From assembly GCA_025201865.1 (NCBI GenBank), contig MU602730.1, forward strand, positions 1 to 59,975: a DNA stretch of 59,975 bases, in the 5' to 3' direction. How positions within the stretch are numbered: position 1 is the first letter of the stretch; each line of letters opens with the position of its first letter. The notes under the pieces are model-generated. The model did not search any database. It was not told the origin of the DNA and worked only from the letters and a program-made list of their open reading frames with translations. A program made the translations under genes and the position numbers. Origin of the DNA: Ramicandelaber brevisporus (taxonomy: Eukaryota; Kickxellomycota; Ramicandelaberales; Ramicandelaberaceae). Positions 1 to 9,819 of the stretch are shown one piece after another.

Positions 1-142
1 ACCACCAGCCATCTCCAGCGCTGATTCAGCATCTCATCCAGAGCGTCACATTTGACATCGTTGGTTGTTTTGCAATCTGCTTTAAAAAAAATATTGGAAT
101 GGAAAGTTAGAGTCTACACGAGGGCCTGTGTGTACGAGTTGT
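1..142. other. Window edge, no supportable gene
   Basis: This is the 3' flank of the minus-strand penta-EF-hand gene. Short open stretches run off the left edge on both strands, but none has a recognisable motif or start. An A8 run lies near 82-90. I cannot tell whether the tail of another gene begins here. Confidence 0.4.
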
Positions 143-862
143 TCAAGCTGAGCGTCCACCGATGGACAACAAAAGGAACTGATCGTAGCTGAGATTGACC
201 CAGCCATCGCCATCGGTATCGAATCGTCTGAATGCTTCTGTTAGCGTCCGCACCGTGACGCAAACCTGAATGAATGAATCAAATGTCAGGGTTCCACTCT
301 GCTGGCCTGGCTTGCCTTCTTTGCGGTCAAACTTTCTCACTGCATGCTCAACAAATCCGCGCGACACGTTGAATCCAAATCGCTTCAATGCGTCAAACAG
401 TTCAAATTGATCAATCGTTCCAGAACCGTCAGTGTCAAAACTGCGGAAACACTTCTTCCAATCTTCAATGTAGCGCCAGAGACCGCAGAACTCTTGGAAG
501 TTGATTGTGCCATCGCCATCGGAATCAAACATGTTAAGCATTAAGCGGACAGTCTCCATGTTGAACGGCGTGAAATCGCCATTGACGAGCGCTGCTGAAA
601 GTTCGTCAGCAGAAATGGCACCGGATCTGTCCTGGTCGACGGCAGTGAACCAATACCACAGGGTAGGATCCGCGCCTGGCGGTGGGCCTTGCTGAGCTGG
701 TGGCTGGTAGTGCGGACGCTGGTTGTAGTAGGATCCCGGCGGTGTCGGGTTGTACTGAGGTGGAGGTGGTCGTCCATACTGTTGCTGGGGCTGGTAATAC
801 GAGCCCTGCTGAGGACGGCCGTACGAACCAGCGTAGTTAGGCGGTGGAGGTCTATGCGACAT
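143..862 (-). CDS. Penta-EF-hand calcium-binding protein (PDCD6/ALG-2-like)
   Basis: 239 residues from the ATG at 862. Residues 1-65 are a Pro/Tyr/Gln/Gly-rich tail, as in fungal and animal PEF proteins. The calcium-binding core follows: EF1 loop DQDRSGAISADE (76-87), EF2 DSDGDGTINFQE (113-124), EF3 DTDGSGTIDQFE (143-154), a degenerate EF4 near 179, and EF5 from D215. The order and spacing match PDCD6/ALG-2 and yeast Pef1, which dimerise through EF5 and bind Pro-rich partners in ESCRT, COPII and budding functions. The frame stays open upstream of 862 to a GTG at 1135 through a poly-Gln stretch. I chose the internal ATG because the PEF Pro-rich tail begins there. A second PEF gene lies at 58272-59471. 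Confidence 0.9.
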   Translation of the reverse strand: MSHRPPPPNYAGSYGRPQQGSYYQPQQQYGRPPPPQYNPTPPGSYYNQRPHYQPPAQQGPPPGADPTLWYWFTAVDQDRSGAISADELSAALVNGDFTPFNMETVRLMLNMFDSDGDGTINFQEFCGLWRYIEDWKKCFRSFDTDGSGTIDQFELFDALKRFGFNVSRGFVEHAVRKFDRKEGKPGQQSGTLTFDSFIQVCVTVRTLTEAFRRFDTDGDGWVNLSYDQFLLLSIGGRSA

Positions 863-1408
863 TGGTTGCTGTAGAGCTGACGATGTGCTGTTGTGTTGCT
901 GTTGTTGCTGCTGTTGTGTTGCTGACGATGTTAGAGGAAAGAAAAAACAAAACGCATCAGAGAAGACAGCAACAGAAAGCCAAGCCCCTCCAAATAGAGC
1001 CAGCACAGCATTCGCACTCGCAAGAGTTACCCGGCCTGTGCGCACTGTCGCTTGTGTTTTTTTTCTTCTTTCAAACAGCGAAAACGCGTCGACTGAGAAA
1101 TCTAGTGATTTTCCATACGGAGTAGGAGAGCACACTTTACAGACTGTTTGACGGGGGTTACTGCGTCAGTACAGGTGGCATTGGGAAAGAAGAGGGTGTG
1201 CGGCGCATGATTCCTCTGATTAGTCGACCGGACATTTCGCATCAAAGTAACTCCATTGGCTTCAAACCTCTTTGATACTCGAGTTAAGCAGAGAATGTAA
1301 ATGAAATATCGATTATTCAGTAATGATAATAAGAGAATGAATGAACAGATGATAATGAACAAATGAGCATGAACAAATAAACAAATGAGTGATGGTGTGT
1401 GCAAGGGT
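863..1408. other. Intergenic: leader of the PEF gene and 3' flank of the CUE/Smr gene
   Basis: On the minus strand the sequence just upstream of the PEF ATG is an open CAG/CAA-rich leader. Before that is a pyrimidine-rich stretch with CTAAC and then CAG (about 922-945), which could be the 3' end of a leader intron; this is inference. The part nearest 1408 is AT-rich with repeated AATGAAC/AAATGA words, as expected for a 3' untranslated region. No gene is seen. Confidence 0.4.
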
Positions 1409-3532
1409 TTACAAGTAGGAGTCGTAATGAGTTCCAAGAGCATTTCTGCGGCCATCAATAATAAAGTAGCCCACCTCTCTGGAATGACGCCAGCCCTCGT
1501 ATGCCAACATGCGACTGACGGCTGGCAGAATACGAGCGATACCTCCAACGGAGTGGTTGCCGCGGCCAGTAATGATGCGCATTTGCTGGCCAGAGGTTAC
1601 ACGACCAGTGGCAGTGCGGTACATTGTTTGGCCGTAAATCCCCATCCACCACCTGACGAGTTCATGGCGAGCAACGGCCAGGGCATTAGAGACACTCAAG
1701 TGGTGCAAATCGATCACAGTGGGCACAATGACCGCTTCGCCCATGTGGCCGCCTTGAGCGCCGCGGCGGACAGAGTAAGCATCAGCTGCATCCCTACCCT
1801 TGATGTTGACAACGACCGGCATGTGCGACTTGCGTAGCTCAGTCAGGGAGTTGTTGGTGATACTGTCCTCCATCATCTGGCGAGAACGCTCAGCACGAGC
1901 CCTGACGAGAGAACGGGCAATCAACAGATCCATGTCGACATGTTTGGCATTGCCGCTTCTGCCGCCGCCACCAAGGTCAGTACGTTGGAGAAGAGCCGAC
2001 ATGATGCCGCGGAACTTGCTCTCGTCCTCAGTACGCGTACCACGCCGAACCTCGAGAACCTCCTGGAGCGTTTCAACATCGAGAGCATCGGCAGAGATGA
2101 TGGTGGACGTGCGCGACTGTGACTTCAGCCGTCCAGCTGGCTCAAATGGAGTCGTGCCATCCAGCTCAGCCATGCTGGAGCTAGAAACAGTTGCAGATTC
2201 TGGCTCATCGTCAATATCATTACCATAGTCGTCATCGTCATTATAAGCACCAGAAACCAAGCCAACCTGGTACTGCCATGCCAAGAGATAGTTGACGGAA
2301 TCCTCAATGACACCCTTGTTTTTGCGCAGAGCAGACTCGAGCACTTTAGTTGGTATGTCTGGGAAGATGATAGCCAGCTCGCTCATTGCATCCGGGCTAA
2401 CTTCAAAGTGGGCAAAGCCGTACTCGTTTCGGAACTCCCTGCGAGTCTGTGGACCAGCAGATAGCCCACTACCAATTTGATTCTTTGCCATTCGCTGCTG
2501 CTTTTCGTGCTCCTTCTTTGCCTTACTCTTTTGACGCTTACGCTGGCCACGAGTCAAGCCAGCTGAGCCGCTGCCCTTCGTCGATGCACTATCGATCTCC
2601 AGCCGAGGTGATTTAGCGACAGATGACTGAGCAAATACAATTGCATCATCACCGTCTCCATCGCCGTCTTGGCCAGACTCCATGTACCTGTATGCATCGT
2701 CATAATCGGCGAATGTCGCTTGATTCTGGAATTTGCGTGCCAAGATTGCATCAGCTTCCTTGTTCTGTTCGTAGCGAATCTCATCCAGTAATCGATCACA
2801 AATTGATGCCACAGCCTCTTGAGTAAATGGAGTTTGGCCAGGCCGCGGAATGTCACCAGATGTTATAATGTACAGCTCAACTGCTAGCATCACTTCTGAG
2901 CGTGGAACCTGGGGGAAACAATCGGTGAGGAAATCCAGAATGCCGTTAACCAGCTGCTGAGTGGGATCTAATTCGACACCTTCTTCCTCAGCATCCAGCC
3001 CAGACAAGTCGCCATCTTTCAAACGCAATTCGTCTGGCATCAGCTCGCTAGGATCAAACATGCGGAACTCACCTACTTCGTCGTCATCGCCATCATCCGA
3101 GTCCCACACTTTGAGCGGCTTCAACTCAGTCTTTGGAGCTGAAGCTGAAGCTGGAGCTGGAGCCGATGGTTGAGGAGATGAGTGTTGGAGTGGGTAGTAG
3201 TCATCGTCAGAGTCATCAGAGTCCCAAATCTTGCCAGATGACTTCTTTGGAGGAGCCTTCGACGCGCCAGCAGTCGTAGCTGGCTGCCGCTGCTGTAGCT
3301 GCTGCTGCTGTTGCTGCTGTTGTTGTTGAACAGGGGATTTGTTTGCGCGAGATTGCTGTTTCGCAGCTTGGCGGTGTGGCTGCTTCTGTTGTTGCTGTTG
3401 TGGCGGCTGGTGTGAGGCTGCGGTTACTGCGGTAGGCGGATAGACTCCGTTTGCGCCAGGAGTCGTTTGTTGTTGCTGTTGTGGTCGTTGCTTTTGGCCC
3501 GGCCGGCGCTTGCCTGGCTGATCCTTGAACAT
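1409..3532 (-). CDS. CUE and Smr domain protein, Cue2-like no-go-decay endonuclease
   Basis: 707 residues from the ATG at 3532; the frame runs back to a TTG at 3574. The N-terminal 110 residues are Gln/Pro-rich, followed by acidic DSDDSDDD blocks. A CUE-like helical segment lies near 194-250 and a clear CUE domain near 375-418 (DAMSELAIIFPDIP). Basic linkers lie between them. The C-terminus is an Smr domain with the catalytic-type DLH in VIDLHHLSV (about 605) and the loop GRGNHS (about 655). In yeast Cue2 the CUE modules bring the enzyme to collided ribosomes, and the Smr domain cleaves mRNA in the A site; human N4BP2 is related. The domain order fits Cue2, so I infer the same role. DUF1771, common before Smr, is weak or absent. 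Confidence 0.8.
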   Translation of the reverse strand: MFKDQPGKRRPGQKQRPQQQQQTTPGANGVYPPTAVTAASHQPPQQQQQKQPHRQAAKQQSRANKSPVQQQQQQQQQQLQQRQPATTAGASKAPPKKSSGKIWDSDDSDDDYYPLQHSSPQPSAPAPASASAPKTELKPLKVWDSDDGDDDEVGEFRMFDPSELMPDELRLKDGDLSGLDAEEEGVELDPTQQLVNGILDFLTDCFPQVPRSEVMLAVELYIITSGDIPRPGQTPFTQEAVASICDRLLDEIRYEQNKEADAILARKFQNQATFADYDDAYRYMESGQDGDGDGDDAIVFAQSSVAKSPRLEIDSASTKGSGSAGLTRGQRKRQKSKAKKEHEKQQRMAKNQIGSGLSAGPQTRREFRNEYGFAHFEVSPDAMSELAIIFPDIPTKVLESALRKNKGVIEDSVNYLLAWQYQVGLVSGAYNDDDDYGNDIDDEPESATVSSSSMAELDGTTPFEPAGRLKSQSRTSTIISADALDVETLQEVLEVRRGTRTEDESKFRGIMSALLQRTDLGGGGRSGNAKHVDMDLLIARSLVRARAERSRQMMEDSITNNSLTELRKSHMPVVVNIKGRDAADAYSVRRGAQGGHMGEAVIVPTVIDLHHLSVSNALAVARHELVRWWMGIYGQTMYRTATGRVTSGQQMRIITGRGNHSVGGIARILPAVSRMLAYEGWRHSREVGYFIIDGRRNALGTHYDSYL

Positions 3533-3783
3533 GCCGCTTGTTCGATCTGAGTTGCTGTGAAAAACTGTAGGCAAGTTCGGTACAGAAAGAGGCAGAGGTA
3601 CACTGGCTGCAGTCTTGGAGGCATCAAGGAATGGACTCGCACGCGACCTGCATAAAACGGAGGCATCTTTCTCGCATGCGCAGCTTGTAACAACAGTGCC
3701 ACACTTCAGTCACAGTATGCTCGAAGATGGCATATCCAGCGGCATGGACTCAGAATGGTTAGTGCTCTTCATTTTTAAAATCG

Positions 3784-3825
<42 letters not shown>

Positions 3826-4468
3826 GTAATGGCGACATCAATAAAGTGGCGACGCGTTGTTCCAATGTCATTTCGGAAGCTCTGTCAAGATCCATCGATT
3901 GCTCATTTGTCATCGCATCACATCCTCTGGTCCATCACCCACACTCTCAACACGATTAGCACCTACCGTAGTATGCCGACGCTCGCACTCATTAGCCTTC
4001 TCCTCCCTCTCTCGCGATTTGATCTCATTCGTCAGCTCGTGCCAATTTCGCGTGTCATTTCTCACTCACTCGCTCACTCATCCACCCGCACATTTTGAAC
4101 AGTTGCCATCAACGCGGTCAACACTATTGTTGCAGCTTGTGCTGTGGTTCTTTGCTTTGTGAACAGATTTTGCTGAGTACAAAGTTTGTTCTATCGCAAG
4201 CTCTGATCCACAAGTTACCGCCTATTCTCCTCCATCTCCTCCTACGCGTGTCACCTGGTTGCTTGCTTACTTGCTTGTTCCCTTCGCTTCTTTTCGCTCT
4301 AGCTCTATATTGCTGTTATTGTTGCTGTTGCTGGTGATACATTGACTCTTGAACTGTATCCAGCATCTATTACATCATCCATCCTTGTTGTTTGTACACT
4401 CACACCCTCTTTTCTCATACTCAATTAGACACTTGTATCTGTATCTGTATCTGTATTCTGTATTCTAC
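3533..4468. promoter_or_regulatory. Divergent promoter of the CUE/Smr and WOPR genes
   Basis: 936 bp separate two genes transcribed outward. It holds an uninterrupted CAA tract (3785-3825), a pyrimidine-rich run of several hundred bases before the WOPR start, and TGTATC/TGTATTC repeats (about 4434-4466) directly in front of the ATG. Such long CT-rich leaders are common before fungal regulators. I see no convincing small gene; reading frames here are low complexity. Confidence 0.5.
3785..3825 (+). repeat. CAA trinucleotide repeat, non-coding
   Basis: Thirteen or so perfect CAA units lie between two genes. The same motif encodes Gln or Asn tracts in many proteins of this window, which shows the repeat is not confined to coding sequence. 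Confidence 0.9.
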
Positions 4469-7462
4469 ATGTCATGCTGGACTGGATATGTTCACACCAC
4501 AGAAGATGCTCTCATTTTGATTGAAGCGGCGCGCACTGGTACGATTCCGCGTGTCAAACGTCGTCTGACCGATGCAGAGAAGAATAGTCTCGATGCCGGC
4601 AGTGTTGTTATTTATGATGAACAAGAGAGTCACATCAAGCGTTGGACAGACTCTCGCTCATGGACTCCTTCTCGTATCAACAGTAACTTTCTGGTGTATC
4701 GTGAATTAGCAAACAAGATTCTGCCATCTGTGGGCAAGATTGTACTGGGACAACAGTCGAAACCAGCTCGAAAGAAGAAGAATAAACTGCCTGCGAAGCT
4801 GTCAGCTTTGGATTCTGGCGGGATCGTTGATAATGATAATGATATTGATAATAATGAAGATGATGATGAGAATGATGTTGACTATATTGAGCCGATCAAT
4901 TCACGTGGTTCGAAGCGGATTACTCTCTTTGGCTCGAATAATGGTGGTAATGGTGGTAATAGCAGTGGCGGCAGTGGTGGCAGTAGTGGCAGTGGCGGCA
5001 GTGGAGATGCATCAGCTATCACAGCACTCACATCAGATCAGTTAGCCGAGATTGGAACACTGCCTAAAGCTCCAAGCCGGCTCAGCTTGGCACAGTTTGC
5101 AGAACACATTAATCAACGCGTGGTTGTAATGCGCAAACATGCTCTCCGTGCTGATGGCAATGCTGGTGCATCTTTATTCAGCGATGACGACGAGGAAGAT
5201 GATATGGATGGCATTTTTGATGGTGATTCAGATGCTGATGATGCAGATTATGCAGCTCAAGCTCGGAAGAGCAAGAAGAGTGCCAAGCGCAAGCGTCAGT
5301 CAACGACCAAGCCGCAGGCACCAAATGTATCAACTCGCTCCAGGACATCGAAGGCATCTGCCGCATCAGCATCCAAGAAATGCTCATCAGGCGTGACAGC
5401 CTCTGTTGCTGTGGATGATGGCTACAATGGCAACGAGCCCAGTGAAGATAGTAGTTCAACTACTCCATCATCATCGTCTACCACTGTTGCTGCTGCCGTT
5501 GCTACTTCTGCTTCTAGTGATGGCAACAAGAATCGAGTCAAAATGGCTCCACTGGATGAACGTGCATCAGCAGCACTCAATTCAAAAACAGTTACACGCT
5601 GGGCCAGAGATGGAGCACCAGATGTTAACATCGCACATGTATATGGCAGCAATAAGGGAATATTTTACATGCTTCAGGGTGGACTGCGTAAAAAGACAAT
5701 GACTATTAAGATTGGCACAAGTAATGTTCATTTAATCTGTTATTACAGAGATGGCCCAACTGGAAGTAAGAAACTAACTCGGCGTCCATCTGATGATCCA
5801 ACTCTGAAACACATACGTCCACTATTTGATATTGTTGATAACCAGTCGTATCGCTTTCCACCTGATATTGTTTACACTACCACTGATAAGAAGGTTCTTG
5901 AGATCCGTGATAAGGTTGTTCCTCGTGGTGGTCCAATATATGATCCATCTATTCCAAATAATACCTCTGATATTGATAATAATGTTGATGCTGATGCTGA
6001 TGTTGACACTCAGAAAGATGGTGATATTGATGCTGGTCTTGAGAAGGGTGAGGAATCTAGTAGTGCTGATCTCACTCCTCCACCTCCTCCTTCACTGACA
6101 TCCACACTTGCCTATCCACTTGACCAATTGAGTGTTGATATGGAGAGTCGTACAGATGCTAATCACGACAGCTTCAAGAGCACTGAGACATCCCAAGCTG
6201 GTGATGGCGAGTCATCTCAAGTGCACTGCATGGATTCGTCGAACTTGACTGGCGTGTCGGCGATGCTGACCATGGCCGATTCCGCTGCATCATCTGACTC
6301 GATGATCAGTCTCCCGTCATTCCATCGCCGCACTGACTCTTTGTACTCCAATCTGCACTGTCCCGAGCTTGACTGCGGCTCTGCTCCATCTCGCTCCCAG
6401 CCAACTATATCAATTAACTCGCTTGACTCTGGTATACGTTTTACTGGAGAGCGTGTCAAAGTTAATGATGACGGTAATAGCGGCGGTGATGGTGTTGATA
6501 GTAGCGGCGGTGTCAACGGTGGGGCTGCCAAGCGTTTCAAACTCACTCCATTAACTATGGATACTGATCAGCCAATCAGTAGCTCAATTAACTCGTTCGC
6601 AGTGCCACCGTCTGCTCCACCTGTTTCAGCAAGCCACATATTTGCTTCGTTGATGCCCAACTTTTGTGGATATTCAACTGCTGCACACACTGACTCTCAT
6701 CAGCTTGCCGCCACCCATCCATTCCCAGGACCAAGCTTCCCGCTGCCAGCTGCCAGCGGTGAAATGATCAATCTCACTGGTCTCCAACTCGTTCCAGCTC
6801 GCTCAGTCATCCCTTACCAGCCTGGCATGCCTCTAATGGGTTCCTTTGATGACTCTCCGTCCGCCTTCCGCAACCAAGCCTCTTCTTCGACCTACATGGT
6901 GCTGCAGCAGCCTCAGTACAGTCCAATGACTCCGCTGAGCCTCCCATCCAGCTCAATGATGCCATCTAGCAATGCCTCGCTACCAGGTGCAATCCCGCAG
7001 GCAGCAGGCTTTGAATCGCTCCACATGCCCAGCAACGCCGCGATCTCTACCATGAGTGAATTGGCTGGAGGAATTGCTCTTCCCGCTCCGATCAATGCTG
7101 GTGCTGATGGCAGTGGCTTTACCTCTCCGCTCCAGATAGCTACGATGTCATCATTTCCACCAGGCACTCACCACACTGTTGCTGCTGTTGGTGGCATGTC
7201 TGTGCAACACTATAACGTTGCTCAACAGCCCCGTTCAATGGAGCTATTCACTGTAACTGCAGCCCCCATTCCCCTGCCTACTCCGCAGAGTCACATCATT
7301 ACTTTTACATCAGCCGCTGGTTATCCAGACTCCAACAAGAGCGAGGCTTCGAGTGTTGTGGCTTCTACTGCAGCTGCACATTATACCGATCAAATGCAGT
7401 CACCACCGCAAAAGTCGCCTACTCTCGGAAATACACTGCAAACAAACCAGTCCCAGATTTGA
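4469..7462 (+). CDS. WOPR domain transcription factor (Gti1/Pac2/Wor1 family)
   Basis: 997 residues from the ATG at 4469; the frame is open upstream from a TTG at 4349, but conserved sequence starts at MSCWTGYVHTTEDALIL. WOPRa lies near 5-100, with IPRVKRRLTDAEK, the SGSV-like AGSVVIYDEQES, and IKRWTDSRSWTPSRI followed by NFLVYREL. WOPRb lies near 372-430, with VTRWARDGAP, GGLRKKTMTIKI and HLICYY. The two halves bind one DNA site in Wor1, Ryp1 and Mit1, which act as master switches of cell type, dimorphism or nutrient response. Here about 270 residues of Gly/Ser, acidic and Lys/Arg-rich sequence separate the halves, longer than the usual linker. The C-terminal 550 residues are Ser/Pro/Gln-rich, likely activating. 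Confidence 0.92.
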   Translation: MSCWTGYVHTTEDALILIEAARTGTIPRVKRRLTDAEKNSLDAGSVVIYDEQESHIKRWTDSRSWTPSRINSNFLVYRELANKILPSVGKIVLGQQSKPARKKKNKLPAKLSALDSGGIVDNDNDIDNNEDDDENDVDYIEPINSRGSKRITLFGSNNGGNGGNSSGGSGGSSGSGGSGDASAITALTSDQLAEIGTLPKAPSRLSLAQFAEHINQRVVVMRKHALRADGNAGASLFSDDDEEDDMDGIFDGDSDADDADYAAQARKSKKSAKRKRQSTTKPQAPNVSTRSRTSKASAASASKKCSSGVTASVAVDDGYNGNEPSEDSSSTTPSSSSTTVAAAVATSASSDGNKNRVKMAPLDERASAALNSKTVTRWARDGAPDVNIAHVYGSNKGIFYMLQGGLRKKTMTIKIGTSNVHLICYYRDGPTGSKKLTRRPSDDPTLKHIRPLFDIVDNQSYRFPPDIVYTTTDKKVLEIRDKVVPRGGPIYDPSIPNNTSDIDNNVDADADVDTQKDGDIDAGLEKGEESSSADLTPPPPPSLTSTLAYPLDQLSVDMESRTDANHDSFKSTETSQAGDGESSQVHCMDSSNLTGVSAMLTMADSAASSDSMISLPSFHRRTDSLYSNLHCPELDCGSAPSRSQPTISINSLDSGIRFTGERVKVNDDGNSGGDGVDSSGGVNGGAAKRFKLTPLTMDTDQPISSSINSFAVPPSAPPVSASHIFASLMPNFCGYSTAAHTDSHQLAATHPFPGPSFPLPAASGEMINLTGLQLVPARSVIPYQPGMPLMGSFDDSPSAFRNQASSSTYMVLQQPQYSPMTPLSLPSSSMMPSSNASLPGAIPQAAGFESLHMPSNAAISTMSELAGGIALPAPINAGADGSGFTSPLQIATMSSFPPGTHHTVAAVGGMSVQHYNVAQQPRSMELFTVTAAPIPLPTPQSHIITFTSAAGYPDSNKSEASSVVASTAAAHYTDQMQSPPQKSPTLGNTLQTNQSQI

Positions 7463-8278
7463 TCAACATTCAACACATTCCTTTTTGCACTCCCACTCCC
7501 TCTTTTAAAAGCTATATTACTATCTTTTACTATTACTTTTTAAAACAATATAAAAAACATCAAGGAAAAACGAAGTCCCCTTCGTCACAAAGATGTAAAA
7601 AGCCTTGATAGAAGTAGAGTATAGTTTAGAAAAGTCACATTTAGTGTGCACAAAGCCACAAAGGACACAATCTCTCTCTCTCTCTCTCTTTCTGTGTGTG
7701 TGGGTGTGCATGCCGCTTTACTGTTGGGTAATTTCTCTCCGTTCTATTCTTTCTTTTTGGTCTCTTTCACACACAAGAAAAGAAAAAAAACGCCGAATGA
7801 GTATTAAAAAGACTGGTATCCGTCCTGATGGAACAGAATGGCTGACGGTTGCAAAGAATGACGCCGACGCTCTGTTCTCCCTTTGTCTTCTTTTCCTTTC
7901 TTTGTGAAATTGTAAGTGTGCACTTCTTTGTGTATCTGACGCAGCTGCTGGCTAATTACTTTCTTCTTTCTGGTTTTCTTTGTATTGTTTTGTTTTGTTT
8001 TGCCTTGCTTTTGCGCACTAATTCACTGCGTCGCTGTGCATTCACCTCTACCACCACAGTTCTCTCGTAGAGTAGATTCGAGTAGAATCGAGCCCATCGT
8101 GCACAAGCTCGTTCACCTCTTTCTCTTTCCCTCTCTCTCTCTCTCTCTCTCTCTTTCGCGCGCGCACTCTCCCAATTGCAATATATCCCGGCTGCGCACT
8201 ATTCTATTCCTCCTCTTGTGCTGCTTCTTTATATATCCCAGCATCCCTCCCTATTCTTCTTCGCCTTCTTCCTCGTGA
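7463..8278. promoter_or_regulatory. Intergenic with CT and GT microsatellites
   Basis: 816 bp between two plus-strand genes. A TC run at about 7671-7689 passes into a TG run to about 7704. A (CT)12 run lies at about 8130-8154, upstream of the next gene, within a pyrimidine-rich leader. The first 100 bases after the WOPR stop are AT-rich and probably carry its 3' end. No gene is supported. Confidence 0.5.
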
Positions 8279-9268
8279 ATGGACTATAGCCTTATTCTTT
8301 CAATGAGCAAAAGTGCAGCCTATACCCCAACAATGTTATCCGCCTCCTCTTCTCTCACTAGCCCTCTGTACAAGCTACAGCACCAATTGCCGACTCCTCC
8401 AAGCTCTCAGGCTTCCACTCCAGCAATGCCTCTCGATGTTCCAAAGCGACTTGGCTCATCGAGCTACTACTACCAAAATCCTTATCAGCAACTGCAACCT
8501 CAGTATCAGGATATCCCCCTACATCCCCATTTGCAACCAATTCTTTATAATCCAGCTCACTCTCACCAGCAGCGAGCTTCTACTCAATACACGCACCGCC
8601 GCACTCGCTCAAAGTCCAACACAACTCCACATACGCCGCTGTCACCGCTGGATATTCCATTTCGTGAGCGCGACGCCAGCCACGCCTCCTACGCCTCAAG
8701 CGGCCAGCACTCAGCTCACACACCTCACTCTCACCACATGACTGGCTTGCCCCTCAGCCCTGACGATCCCTTTGTGCGATACCGGCAGAGAGAAGCAAGT
8801 CCCTTTGTTGCCGACTATCTGGAGCAAGATCGAACCACACCGGATTGTGGCGCCGAGTGGAATGTTGAGTTCAGCCAGATGCATGGACGGAATCTGCTGA
8901 AGCCTTACTATGAGCAATTGCCAGATATCGCCATTGAACGAATGCTACACCAAGTGGATTTGCATGCTGCGACACGATCTGCCTCAGTCCCAGTCACAAA
9001 TAGCAACGGCACATCAACAACTCCCAAGAAGAACAAGCATCATTCGCATGTAGATGTTTTGTCTGTGCAATCCTGCTTCCCGGGATTGGACTACATTGTA
9101 CTGGAAGAGTACTACAACTGTCTCAAGGTTAATGGCAAGCTCAAGAACCAAACTACTGCTGCTGCTGGCCGCGACATTCTTCCGAACCGGGTCTGGTGCA
9201 TGAAATGCGATGCACCCAGCAAGACATGGATGTGTAGTATTTGTGCAGACTTTATGAAGAACTGGTAA
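8279..9268 (+). CDS. Unknown Ser/Pro/Gln-rich protein with C-terminal zinc-ribbon-like motif
   Basis: 329 residues from the ATG at 8279 (an in-frame ATG at 8303 is an alternative). I do not recognise a family. The first 170 residues are rich in Ser, Pro, Gln, His and Tyr, with SP/TP sites such as TPLSPLD and LPLSPDD that could be phosphorylated. The second half is more ordered and ends WCMKCDAPSKTWMCSICADF, a CX2C-X8-CX2C pattern only a few residues from the C-terminus. Paired cysteines at this spacing suggest zinc binding, perhaps a nucleic-acid or protein contact; this is inference. It sits downstream of the WOPR gene in the same orientation and converges on a small membrane-protein gene. 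Confidence 0.7.
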   Translation: MDYSLILSMSKSAAYTPTMLSASSSLTSPLYKLQHQLPTPPSSQASTPAMPLDVPKRLGSSSYYYQNPYQQLQPQYQDIPLHPHLQPILYNPAHSHQQRASTQYTHRRTRSKSNTTPHTPLSPLDIPFRERDASHASYASSGQHSAHTPHSHHMTGLPLSPDDPFVRYRQREASPFVADYLEQDRTTPDCGAEWNVEFSQMHGRNLLKPYYEQLPDIAIERMLHQVDLHAATRSASVPVTNSNGTSTTPKKNKHHSHVDVLSVQSCFPGLDYIVLEEYYNCLKVNGKLKNQTTAAAGRDILPNRVWCMKCDAPSKTWMCSICADFMKNW

Positions 9269-9420
9269 ACACGGTTCATCAGCATTCATACTTTTTAATC
9301 TTTTAAAATTAACAAGACAAATATAGAGGATTTCATTCATTTTACTTCTTTTACTTTTTCTTTTCTTTTCTTTTCTTTGCTATTCTATTCTTTTTTCTTT
9401 TATTAACATAATCAATGTAT

Positions 9421-9819
9421 CTACGGAAGAACATAAAAGAATCCGATGGCAGTTGGGAACACAACCGAAAAGGCATCACATTGCGACGCACCAACAATCT
9501 TTGCTTGGGTTGAGATAATCGCCATGATCGACAGCAGTACGACAACCTTGAACAGCCACCACACGTTGTATCCGGTCCACGCAAACGCCGCGTCAACACC
9601 ATCATAAGCTGGAGGGTACACCTCTTGATCGAAAACATACTTGCCGTCTGGACCAAGAATGGGTTTCATGACGATGCGAGGCGAGAACTGGCGGTTGAAT
9701 TCATCAAAGTACCGAGTAGTGCTGAAGACGACCAGAAGAGTCGCAACGAGCATGAGAATGGCACGGAACACATTGTAAATGCGACGTGAGATTGTCTCGG
9801 ACGGCGGGAGACTGGCCAT
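9421..9819 (-). CDS. Small integral membrane protein of unknown function
   Basis: 132 residues from an ATG at 9819. Three hydrophobic segments are visible: about 17-36 (FRAILMLVATLLVVFS), 87-105 (WWLFKVVVLLSIMAIIS) and 117-131 (VVFPTAIGFFYVL). The loop between the first two is hydrophilic and Pro/Tyr-rich. The last segment ends at the stop, so the protein may be complete with a short third helix, or a fourth helix may have been lost. No family is recognised. The reading frame has ordinary codon use, and its start matches a normal ATG, so I call it real with moderate confidence. It is convergent with the upstream gene and divergent from GST kappa. Confidence 0.6.
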   Translation of the reverse strand: MASLPPSETISRRIYNVFRAILMLVATLLVVFSTTRYFDEFNRQFSPRIVMKPILGPDGKYVFDQEVYPPAYDGVDAAFAWTGYNVWWLFKVVVLLSIMAIISTQAKIVGASQCDAFSVVFPTAIGFFYVLP

